A DNA stretch of 6,533 nt, taken from NCBI GenBank assembly GCA_002279765.1, contig NCCR01000248.1, positions 1-6,533 of the forward strand. The letters run 5' to 3'. The notes under the pieces were generated by a model. It did not search any database. It was not told the DNA's origin and was given only the letters and a program-made list of their open reading frames with translations. How positions within the stretch are numbered: the stretch's first letter is position 1; each line of letters starts with the position of its first letter. Shown piece after piece: positions 1-5,678 of the stretch. The stretch is from Verrucomicrobia bacterium 12-59-8 (lineage in GTDB: Bacteria > Verrucomicrobiota > Verrucomicrobiae > Verrucomicrobiales > Verrucomicrobiaceae). A program made the translations under genes and the position numbers.

Positions 1-1
1 T

Positions 2-1822
2 GATGTGCGCGAGGCGTTCAGCGCCCTTTCGAGCAACATCAAGGCGCGCAATTTCCGCAAGCACCTGGTGGTGAGTTCCTCCCTGCTGCCGCAGTCCCAG
101 CTGCAGGAACTGCTGCTGGAGAATGTGCCGGTCGAAACCATCCTGGGAACGCGTTTTCGCGTGGAGGATGCGGATCACGCGCGCCGCTATCCCTTTTCCA
201 TTCCTGCGATCAACACCAAGTTGTCTCAGTCCATCACGGTTCACCTCCTGCCACCGTCGAGAATTGTGGACAAATCCCGCTACGAGGCTGTGCCTTTGCA
301 GATGTGGCGTTTCAATCCTGAACGGCACCCCAACATCCTGCGCTCCCTGAGCCTCTGGGAAAGTCCTGACTGGACCTTCCTGACCGAAGAACGTGAGCCT
401 GGCTTTGCTCTCAGCCGCCTCATGGCTGAGCGCATCACGCTGAATCCTGCTGAAGTGACCGTGCTGATGCGGCAGATCCGCGCCGGGCTCGACCAGGCGG
501 TCGAGTGTGGCGTGCAGCGGGTGGATTTGCATCCCTCCAATATTCTGCTGCGGGTGGGAAAAAATGGTCCGCTGCTCGCTCGTGAGCTTGAGCGGCTGAT
601 GCAGAAGCGCCTCGATGCCTGGCCTACGTTTGTCGTGAAGCTCCGTCCGCACATGACCATGCGCAGCTTGTATGAACCGCTTCTGGTGGACATGGACATC
701 ACCGAGGTGCAGTTGCAGGAGGAGCATCTGCAAAGCCGCGATTTCCGTCATCGCTCCTTCGTGGCGCTCGCAGGTTATCTGCTGACAGGTGAACGGCAGA
801 GCGGGGGAGTTCCGCAATTTCCTGAATCCATCCCTGAAGCCGCCGCCGCGTATGTGCGCGAGTGCCTCGAATTGACACGTCGTGCGGGCAAAACCCCAAG
901 CCCCGGTGATTTCATCGACAAGTTCGAAGGTCTGCTTTCAGCTCCCACGGTCGATCTGGCCACCCGCTTGCGTGGCAACACGGTGGCGATGGAAGAGATG
1001 GAAAGCGTGGGCTCCGTCTCCGATTTTGAAGATGACTGGAATGCGAATGAGGCAGATGCCGGAAATTTTGAGAGCGAGACCGTCTCTCCCATCAAGCGTG
1101 GCATCAAGACGCATGACTTTAACCCGTTGCTCCAGCCTAAACGCAAGACCCCCTGGGGTGTATTGGCCGCAGCGGCAGCCGTGGTGATTGGCATCGGCGC
1201 ATGGATTTTTATGGGCGGCAAGCCGGGACCGACGCCGGAGTCGGTGATTTCATCGTCTGATTCCGAAGGGCCTGCTCACACCCCTGCTGAAACGCAGCAG
1301 TCAGCGGTGGCGGTTAAAGCAGTGAAGCCAAGTCCTTCGCAACCTGAAGTCGTCAAACCCCAGCCCGCTCCTGTGGTGGCCGCACCAGCCAAGCCGCCTG
1401 TGGCTGAGGTGCCGAATCCACCGGCCAAACCAACGATGCAGGCTGTGGTGGCAGTGCCGAATCCTGTCTCACAACAGAGCTCGCCACCGGAGAGCGGAGC
1501 AAAACCGGCGGTCAAGCCAGAGGCGGAAAAGCCAGCAGATACCGTGGCTGCCAATGCTGTGACAGCACCTGCAGCCGCCAGCCCGCAGCCCGTGGTTGCG
1601 CCCACCACGCCCAGCAGCCCGCAACCTGTGGTTGCGCCGGTCTCCCCGGCGACTGCTGGCAAGCTTCCTGAAAAGGCCCCCATCACAATTCGCCGTGCCA
1701 TCGTTCCTTCCAAAGAGGAGATCGACCGCATGAAACAGGGACAGGTCGAAAACAGAACCGGGCAGCTTCCGGTCATGTCCACTGCGTCTCCTTTGCCGCC
1801 TAAACGAAACGAAACACCGTGA
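2..1822 (+). CDS. Membrane-anchored Ser/Thr protein kinase-like protein, probable pseudokinase (5' end outside window)
   Basis: The frame is open to the window edge, so the GTG at 5-7 is probably internal and the gene starts upstream. Residues are numbered from that GTG (605 aa). Residues about 45-310 resemble a Ser/Thr kinase fold: a VHLLPPS strand (79-85) where VAxKxLPP is usual, HPNILR (108-113), and a catalytic-loop segment RVDLHPSNILL (172-182). The catalytic loop keeps Asp174 and Asn179, but the VAIK lysine position is His80, the HRD His is replaced, and KLRPHM (212-217) stands where KLADFG is expected. It therefore looks catalytically degenerate. An acidic linker (about 333-361) and basic KRK (379-381) precede one transmembrane helix (about 384-404). 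Then follow about 200 Pro/Ala/Val-rich residues, predicted to lie outside the membrane. Membrane kinases of this layout are common in Verrucomicrobiota and Planctomycetota. Ligand and partners are unknown. A 266-bp gap separates it from btubA, so joint transcription is uncertain. Confidence 0.75.
   Translation, partial: DVREAFSALSSNIKARNFRKHLVVSSSLLPQSQLQELLLENVPVETILGTRFRVEDADHARRYPFSIPAINTKLSQSITVHLLPPSRIVDKSRYEAVPLQMWRFNPERHPNILRSLSLWESPDWTFLTEEREPGFALSRLMAERITLNPAEVTVLMRQIRAGLDQAVECGVQRVDLHPSNILLRVGKNGPLLARELERLMQKRLDAWPTFVVKLRPHMTMRSLYEPLLVDMDITEVQLQEEHLQSRDFRHRSFVALAGYLLTGERQSGGVPQFPESIPEAAAAYVRECLELTRRAGKTPSPGDFIDKFEGLLSAPTVDLATRLRGNTVAMEEMESVGSVSDFEDDWNANEADAGNFESETVSPIKRGIKTHDFNPLLQPKRKTPWGVLAAAAAVVIGIGAWIFMGGKPGPTPESVISSSDSEGPAHTPAETQQSAVAVKAVKPSPSQPEVVKPQPAPVVAAPAKPPVAEVPNPPAKPTMQAVVAVPNPVSQQSSPPESGAKPAVKPEAEKPADTVAANAVTAPAAASPQPVVAPTTPSSPQPVVAPVSPATAGKLPEKAPITIRRAIVPSKEEIDRMKQGQVENRTGQLPVMSTASPLPPKRNETP
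1580..1639 (+). repeat. In-frame tandem repeat encoding SPQPVVAP twice
   Basis: Two copies of an 8-residue unit, SPQPVVAP (residues 526-533 and 538-545 of the kinase-like protein), lie 36 nt apart at 1580-1603 and 1616-1639. They are nearly identical at DNA level, with synonymous changes. They sit in the Pro/Ala-rich segment after the transmembrane helix and look like a local duplication in low-complexity sequence. Such segments often serve as extended cell-wall spacers; that role is inferred here. Confidence 0.7.
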
Positions 1823-1841
1823 TCCCTGCTGTTGTCCGTAT

Positions 1842-1856
1842 TTCAATATTGCAGCC
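1842..1856 (+). repeat. Imperfect direct repeat, copy 1 (TTCAATATTGCAGCC)
   Basis: This copy begins 20 bp after the kinase-like gene's stop. It matches the copy at 2034-2046 except for a 2-bp difference in length, and the two share an exact 9-mer ATTGCAGCC (1848-1856 and 2038-2046). They bracket most of the leader. They could be paired protein-binding sites, the scar of a small duplication, or chance. Confidence 0.35.
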
Positions 1857-1920
1857 GTTTCACCGTGGGATTCCTCACGAAAGAGCGGAATTTGCTTGGA
1901 CTCCCGCCGCACTCACAGGT

Positions 1921-1932
1921 AAAAGTACTTTT
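1921..1932. promoter_or_regulatory. 12-bp perfect palindrome AAAAGTACTTTT, possible operator
   Basis: This is a perfect 12-bp inverted repeat with no spacer, 156 bp before the btubA start. Symmetric AT-rich sites of this size are typical for dimeric transcription regulators, but no specific regulator family can be assigned. No second copy was noticed in the window. A chance palindrome remains possible in an AT-rich stretch. Confidence 0.35.
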
Positions 1933-1974
1933 GTGGAGATAAGTGCCGCAAACAATGTCGCTTTTGATTGCGAA

Positions 1975-1991
1975 GTCCGGGCCTGCCGGAC
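1975..1991 (+). other. GC-rich hairpin in the btubA leader
   Basis: GTCCGG (1975-1980) and CCGGAC (1986-1991) form a perfect 6-bp stem with a 5-nt loop, GCCTG. No T-run follows on the + strand, so it is not a standard intrinsic terminator. If transcription starts upstream, the mRNA leader would carry this stem about 97 nt before the btubA start. A role in mRNA stability or in processing is possible but is inferred only. Confidence 0.4.
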
Positions 1992-2033
1992 GGATGGATC
2001 ACCGGCATGGTGTGGCTGGTGGCGTCTCCCATA

Positions 2034-2046
2034 TTCAATTGCAGCC
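2034..2046 (+). repeat. Imperfect direct repeat, copy 2 (TTCAATTGCAGCC)
   Basis: This is the second copy of the leader repeat, two bases shorter than copy 1 at 1842-1856. It lies 42 bp before the btubA start, where it could overlap the promoter or the early transcript. It contains the 6-bp palindrome CAATTG (2036-2041). Confidence 0.35.
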
Positions 2047-2077
2047 AGTACACATTACATTAGAAACCGAGAAAATT

Positions 2078-2084
2078 AGGAGAG
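2078..2084 (+). promoter_or_regulatory. Ribosome binding site of btubA (AGGAGAG)
   Basis: AGGAG at 2078-2082 ends 6 nt before the ATG at 2089. This is near-ideal placement for a Shine-Dalgarno sequence and fixes the start. It agrees with the conserved N-terminus MKVNNTIV of BtubA proteins. Confidence 0.85.
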
Positions 2085-2088
2085 ACTG

Positions 2089-3507
2089 ATGAAGGTCAAC
2101 AACACTATCGTTATTTCAATCGGTCAGGCAGGCAATCAGATTGCCGCGTCTTTCTGGAAAACCATTTGTCAGGAACACGGCATCGATCCGCTCACGGGGC
2201 AGACCGCCCAAGGGCAGGCTCCTCGCGGCAACTGGAGCGCGTTTTTCAGCAAGCTCGGCGAATCGACCTCGGGCAGCTATGTCCCCCGTGCAGTGATGGT
2301 GGATCTGGAGCCAAGCGTGATCGACAACATCAAGGCCACCTCCGGTTCGCTCTTCAATCCAGGCAACCTCATCAGCCGCACCGAAGGTGCCGGTGGCAAT
2401 TTCGCCGTCGGTTATCTGGGTGCTGGGCGCGAAGTTCTGCCTGAAGTCATGGGCCGCCTGGATGCCGAAATCGACAAGTGCGACAACGTCGGCGGCATCC
2501 TCGTTTTGCACGCCACGGGCGGTGGTTCCGGTTCTGGTTTTGGCGCTCTGCTCATTGAAACCGTCAAAGAAAAGTATCCTGAGTTCCCAGTGCTGAGCTG
2601 CGCGGTGCTGCCTTCTCCCCAGGTTTCCTCGGTTGTCACCGAGCCTTACAACACGGTCTTTACCCTCAACACGCTGCGCCGTTCGGCAGACGCCTGCCTC
2701 ATCTTCGACAATGAAGCGCTGTTTGAACTCGCCCACCGCAAATGGAACATTGAGAGCCCGACCGTCGATGATCTCAACCTGCTCATCACCGAAGCGCTGG
2801 CAGGCTTGACCGCCTCCATGCGTTTCAGCGGCTTCCTCACCGTTGAAATCAGCCTGCGTGAGCTTCTCACCAATCTGGTGCCGCAGCCTTCGCTGCACTT
2901 CCTCATGTGCGCTTTTGCACCGCTGACGCCTCCGGACCGCAGCAAGTTCGAAGAAATGGGCGTCGAGGACATGATCCGCAGCCTGTTCGACAACGGCTCA
3001 GTCTTTGCCGCTTGCTCACCCATGGAAGGCCGCTTCCTCAGCACCGCAGTGCTCTATCGTGGCATCATGGATGACAAACCGCTCGCGGACGCCGCCCTTG
3101 CCGCCATGCGCGAACAACTGCCGCTCACCTACTGGATCCCCACCGCATTCAAGATCGGCTACGTCGAGCAGCCGGGCGTCTCGCACCGCAAGAGCATGGT
3201 GCTGCTTGCCAACAACACCGAAATCGCCCGCGTGCTTGACCGGATCTGCCACAACTTTGACAAGCTCTGGCAGCGCAAGGCCTTCGCCAACTGGTACCTC
3301 AACGAGGGCATGTCCGAAGAACAGATCAACGCCCTGCGTGCTTCCGCTCAGGAACTCATCCAGAGCTATCAGGTCGCCGAAGAAAGCGGCGCCAAAGCCA
3401 AGGTTCAAGACAGCGCGTCCGATATCCCACGCAGCAGCGCTAGTGGAGATGACAGCCGCAGCAGTGGCATGAGTCTGCGTGACCTCGTTGATCGTCGTCG
3501 CGCCTAA
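2089..3507 (+). CDS. btubA: Bacterial tubulin BtubA
   Basis: This is a 472-residue tubulin that binds GTP and pairs with BtubB to form the heterodimer of bacterial microtubules in the cytoplasm. Visible nucleotide-site elements are GQAGNQI (12-18), the T3-loop region GAGGNFAVGY (100-109), the T4 G-box GGGSGSG (144-150), EPYN (185-188) and DNEAL (207-211). The T7 region lies around 247-264, ending TNLVP. Glu258 is the best candidate for the alpha-tubulin Glu254 equivalent, which triggers GTP hydrolysis in the neighbouring subunit; the loop appears about two residues longer than in BtubB. The S9-S10 connection near 360-372 is short, as in beta-tubulin. The last about 43 residues (430-472) are rich in Ser and Arg and end RDLVDRRRA, unlike the acidic tails of eukaryotic tubulins. 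It is the first gene of the btubA-btubB-bklc operon and has a strong Shine-Dalgarno site. It is far closer to eukaryotic tubulin than to FtsZ. Confidence 0.98.
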   Translation: MKVNNTIVISIGQAGNQIAASFWKTICQEHGIDPLTGQTAQGQAPRGNWSAFFSKLGESTSGSYVPRAVMVDLEPSVIDNIKATSGSLFNPGNLISRTEGAGGNFAVGYLGAGREVLPEVMGRLDAEIDKCDNVGGILVLHATGGGSGSGFGALLIETVKEKYPEFPVLSCAVLPSPQVSSVVTEPYNTVFTLNTLRRSADACLIFDNEALFELAHRKWNIESPTVDDLNLLITEALAGLTASMRFSGFLTVEISLRELLTNLVPQPSLHFLMCAFAPLTPPDRSKFEEMGVEDMIRSLFDNGSVFAACSPMEGRFLSTAVLYRGIMDDKPLADAALAAMREQLPLTYWIPTAFKIGYVEQPGVSHRKSMVLLANNTEIARVLDRICHNFDKLWQRKAFANWYLNEGMSEEQINALRASAQELIQSYQVAEESGAKAKVQDSASDIPRSSASGDDSRSSGMSLRDLVDRRRA

Positions 3508-3542
3508 AAATAGCAAATCAGGCAATAGATAAACACCAGTTT

Positions 3543-3548
3543 GGAGGA
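3543..3548 (+). promoter_or_regulatory. Ribosome binding site of btubB (GGAGGA)
   Basis: GGAGG at 3543-3547 lies 7 nt before a GTG start at 3555, in the AT-rich 47-nt gap after btubA. The strong site decides in favour of the GTG start and gives btubB its own translation initiation rather than relying on coupling to btubA. Confidence 0.88.
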
Positions 3549-3554
3549 ACACCC

Positions 3555-4832
3555 GTGAGAGAGATTCTGAGCATTCATGTCGGACAATGTGGCAATCAAA
3601 TCGCCGACCGTTACTGGCGGCTGGTACTTCGTGAGCATGGCCTGACCGAGTCCGGCACGCCGAAAGATGGCAACATGTCGGCTGCGGCCAATGCCAATCT
3701 GGAAGTCTTCTTTCACAAGGTGCGTGATGGGAAGTACGTCCCCCGCGCCGTCCTTATCGATCTCGAACCCGGTGTCATCGCGCGTATCGAAGGCGGCGAC
3801 ATGGCGCAGCTTTTTGACGAGAGCTGCATCATCCGCAAAATCCCCGGTGCCGCCAACAACTGGGCGCGTGGTTACAATGTCGAAGGTGAGCGCATCATCG
3901 ACCAGATCATGAATGTGATCGACGCCGCCGTCGAAAAGACCAAGTCGCTGCAGGGCTTCCTCATCACCCACTCCATCGGTGGTGGTTCCGGCTCCGGTCT
4001 GGGCTCCCTCATCCTTGAGCGTCTGCGCCAGGCTTATCCCAAGAAGCGCATCTTCACCTTCTCGGTCGTTCCTTCGCCGCTGATTTCCGACTCCGCCGTC
4101 GAGCCCTACAACGCCATCCTCACGCTCCAGCGCATTTTGGACAATGCGGATGCCGCCGTGCTGCTCGACAACGAAGCGCTCTTCCGCATCGCCAAGTCGA
4201 AGCTGCATCGCAGCCCGAACTACATGGACCTCAACCACATCATCGCCCTCATCATGAGCTCGGTGACGGCGTCCCTGCGTTTCCCTGGCAAATTGAACAC
4301 TGATTTAAGTGAATACGTGACCAATCTGGTGCCGTTCCCCGGCAACCATTTCCTTACCGCTTCGTTTGCCCCGATGCGTGCGCCCGGTCAGGAAGGACAG
4401 GTTCGCATCAATTTCCCTGACATTGCCCGTGAGACCTTCTCGCAGGACAATTTCACGGCTGCCATCGACTGGACCAACGGCGTGTATCTCTCCGCCTGCG
4501 CACTTTTCCGTGGCGATGTGAAGGCCAAGGAAGTCGAAGAAAACATGGCCGCCATTCGCAAGAGCCTGAACTTCGCCAGCTACGTTCCTACAGGCATCAA
4601 AATGGGGGTCGCCGAAACCGCCCCGGAAGGCTTCGCCTCCAGCGGTCTCGCTCTGGTCAATCACACCGGCATCGCCGCTGTATTTGAGCGCCTCATCACG
4701 AACTTTGACATCATGTTCGACAACCATGCCTACACGCATTGGTATGAGAACAACGGTGTCTCGCGCGAAATGATGGCGCATGCGCGCAATACCATCGTCA
4801 ATCTCGCTCAATCCTATCGCGACGCGAGCTAG
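3555..4832 (+). CDS. btubB: Bacterial tubulin BtubB
   Basis: This is a 425-residue tubulin and the partner of BtubA. It starts at GTG after a strong Shine-Dalgarno site. The N-terminus MREILSIHVGQCGNQI (1-16) closely resembles eukaryotic beta-tubulin. Further GTP-site elements are GAANNWARGY (98-107), the T4 G-box GGGSGSG (142-148), EPYN (183-186) and DNEAL (205-209). The T7 loop LNTDLSEYVTNLV (247-259) keeps Asp250 and Glu253, matching alpha-tubulin Asp251 and Glu254, so it should activate hydrolysis on the partner although the rest of the protein looks more beta-like. The protein ends with LAQSYRDAS and has no C-terminal tail. Family knowledge: BtubA/B fold without the eukaryotic tubulin chaperones and assemble with GTP. 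Codons 246-254 (4290-4316) form an AT-rich patch containing the gene's only TTA and only AGT codons. Confidence 0.98.
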   Translation: MREILSIHVGQCGNQIADRYWRLVLREHGLTESGTPKDGNMSAAANANLEVFFHKVRDGKYVPRAVLIDLEPGVIARIEGGDMAQLFDESCIIRKIPGAANNWARGYNVEGERIIDQIMNVIDAAVEKTKSLQGFLITHSIGGGSGSGLGSLILERLRQAYPKKRIFTFSVVPSPLISDSAVEPYNAILTLQRILDNADAAVLLDNEALFRIAKSKLHRSPNYMDLNHIIALIMSSVTASLRFPGKLNTDLSEYVTNLVPFPGNHFLTASFAPMRAPGQEGQVRINFPDIARETFSQDNFTAAIDWTNGVYLSACALFRGDVKAKEVEENMAAIRKSLNFASYVPTGIKMGVAETAPEGFASSGLALVNHTGIAAVFERLITNFDIMFDNHAYTHWYENNGVSREMMAHARNTIVNLAQSYRDAS

Positions 4833-4882
4833 CCCCGATTTTACCGCTTACGCGGCCCAGCGACTTATTCTCTTCAACCAAC
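4833..4882 (+). other. btubB-bklc spacer without a Shine-Dalgarno site
   Basis: This 50-nt gap has no GGAG-like sequence near the bklc start; the bases just before it are pyrimidine-rich (TTCTCTTCAACCAAC). A weak 4-bp stem CCGC/GCGG (4844-4847 with 4852-4855) is present, with no T-run, so it is not a credible terminator. Read-through from btubB is therefore expected. Translation of bklc would need a leaderless-like or S1-dependent start, or another start site. Confidence 0.55.
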
Positions 4883-5653
4883 GTGGATACTGCCTTGGAG
4901 CGTCAAATTGCCTCCGCCTCCCGGAGCGTTGAGGAGGCGCGGAGGCTTGCATATCACGATCCGGCTCGTGTCGGTGCGCTGGTTGAGCAGATCAGCGTGC
5001 TGGCGGACCTGCGCCAGAAGGAAGGGGATTTCCGCAAGGCCGAGTCGCTTTATCGTGAAGCACTCTTCCGGGCACAGGAATTGCGCAAGCAGGATCCCGA
5101 TCTGCTGACCGGCATCTACTCGCTGCTCGCCCACCTTTACGATCGCTGGGGCCGCATGGACAAGGCCGCTGAGTTCTATGAACTGGCCCTCACCATCAGC
5201 GCCAACAATGGCCTGGAGGACAGCGACAAGGTGGCCACCATCAAAAACAACCTCGCGATGATTTTCAAACAGCTCCGGCAGTTTGAAAAAGCCGAAGGCT
5301 ACTACTGTGAAGCGCTGGAGACTTTTCAGCGTCTCGACGGCGAGCAGAGCTCACGTGTTGCCTCCGTGTACAACAACCTCGGCGTTCTCTATTACAGCAG
5401 CATGGACGTGGACCGTGCGCAGGCCATGCACGAGCGCGCTCTCGCCATCCGGCAGAATCTCAACGAAGGCCAGATGGATCCCGCCGACCTCTCGCAGACC
5501 TTCATCAATCTGGGAGCCGTGTACAAAGCCTCGGGGGATTTCCAGAAGGCCGAGGCCTGCGTGGAGCGCGCCAAGCGCATTCGCGCCGCCATGAATGGGT
5601 ATCACCCCAACCCTCGCCGCTCAGCCTCACTGCTGATCGACAAGAGTCTTTAG
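4883..5653 (+). CDS. bklc: Bacterial kinesin light chain-like TPR protein Bklc
   Basis: This 256-residue protein is built almost entirely of tetratricopeptide repeats. I place them at about 33-66, 76-109, 117-150, 159-192 and 204-237. The period of about 42 residues, longer than the usual 34, together with helix signatures such as NNLGVLYY and ERALAIRQ, is the kinesin-light-chain type. There is no signal peptide, membrane helix or motor domain. In Prosthecobacter this protein has been reported to associate with BtubAB filaments and with membranes. The GTG at 4883 gives MDTALERQ. No earlier ATG, GTG or TTG exists in this frame within the spacer, although the frame is open back into btubB. No Shine-Dalgarno site precedes it, so the start is less certain than for the tubulins. 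It is the last gene of the operon, 50 nt after btubB. Confidence 0.93.
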   Translation: MDTALERQIASASRSVEEARRLAYHDPARVGALVEQISVLADLRQKEGDFRKAESLYREALFRAQELRKQDPDLLTGIYSLLAHLYDRWGRMDKAAEFYELALTISANNGLEDSDKVATIKNNLAMIFKQLRQFEKAEGYYCEALETFQRLDGEQSSRVASVYNNLGVLYYSSMDVDRAQAMHERALAIRQNLNEGQMDPADLSQTFINLGAVYKASGDFQKAEACVERAKRIRAAMNGYHPNPRRSASLLIDKSL

Positions 5654-5678
5654 GGTTCCGTCGAGGGGCTGTTCGTCC
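5654..5678. other. 25-bp convergent gap between bklc and the nagZ-like gene
   Basis: The two genes meet tail to tail here. The only symmetry seen is a weak GAGG/CCTC pair (5663-5666 with 5677-5680) around a 10-nt loop, with no T-run on either strand. No intrinsic terminator can be supported, so transcripts may run into each other's gene as antisense RNA or stop by a factor-dependent route. Confidence 0.5.

Larger units (their letters stand above)
1823..2088 (+). promoter_or_regulatory. Non-coding leader upstream of btubA, probable promoter region of the btub operon
   Basis: These 266 bp lie between the kinase-like gene's stop and the btubA start. They are visibly more AT-rich than the genes on either side. 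An 86-codon open frame crosses the stretch, but it has no recognisable domain and an odd composition, so I treat the stretch as non-coding. It holds a 12-bp palindrome (1921-1932), a GC-rich hairpin (1975-1991), two imperfect direct repeats (1842-1856 and 2034-2046) and the btubA Shine-Dalgarno site. No convincing -35/-10 pair with 16-18 bp spacing was found. TTGCAG at 2039-2044 and the AT-rich stretch 2050-2067 are the nearest candidates, but their spacing is poor. No terminator for the upstream gene is apparent. Promoter presence is inferred from position. Confidence 0.5.

Noticed and set aside
2039..2067. Sigma-70 promoter with TTGCAG as -35
   Set aside because: The hexamers found at 16-18 bp spacing do not resemble TATAAT; better-looking AT-rich hexamers have wrong spacing.
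1819..2079. An 86-codon open frame starting at a GTG that overlaps the stop of the kinase-like gene
   Set aside because: It has no Shine-Dalgarno site, no recognisable domain and an atypical residue mix (many Cys, Trp, Arg), and it covers the region expected to hold the btub promoter.
2116..2898. A 260-codon open frame on the - strand inside btubA
   Set aside because: It is antisense to a fully supported tubulin gene; long antisense frames are common with GC-biased third positions, and the translation resembles no known family.
3504..4238. A 244-codon open frame on the - strand inside btubB
   Set aside because: Same argument: a mirror of btubB's codon bias with no domain.
2089..4832. Recent transfer of the tubulin genes from a eukaryote judged by base composition
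   Set aside because: Codon use and GC content look by eye like those of the flanking bacterial genes, and there are no introns or mobile-element remnants. Composition gives no support for recent transfer; ancient transfer cannot be judged here.
4841..4860. Terminator between btubB and bklc
   Set aside because: Only a 4-bp stem with no T-run; too weak to support.
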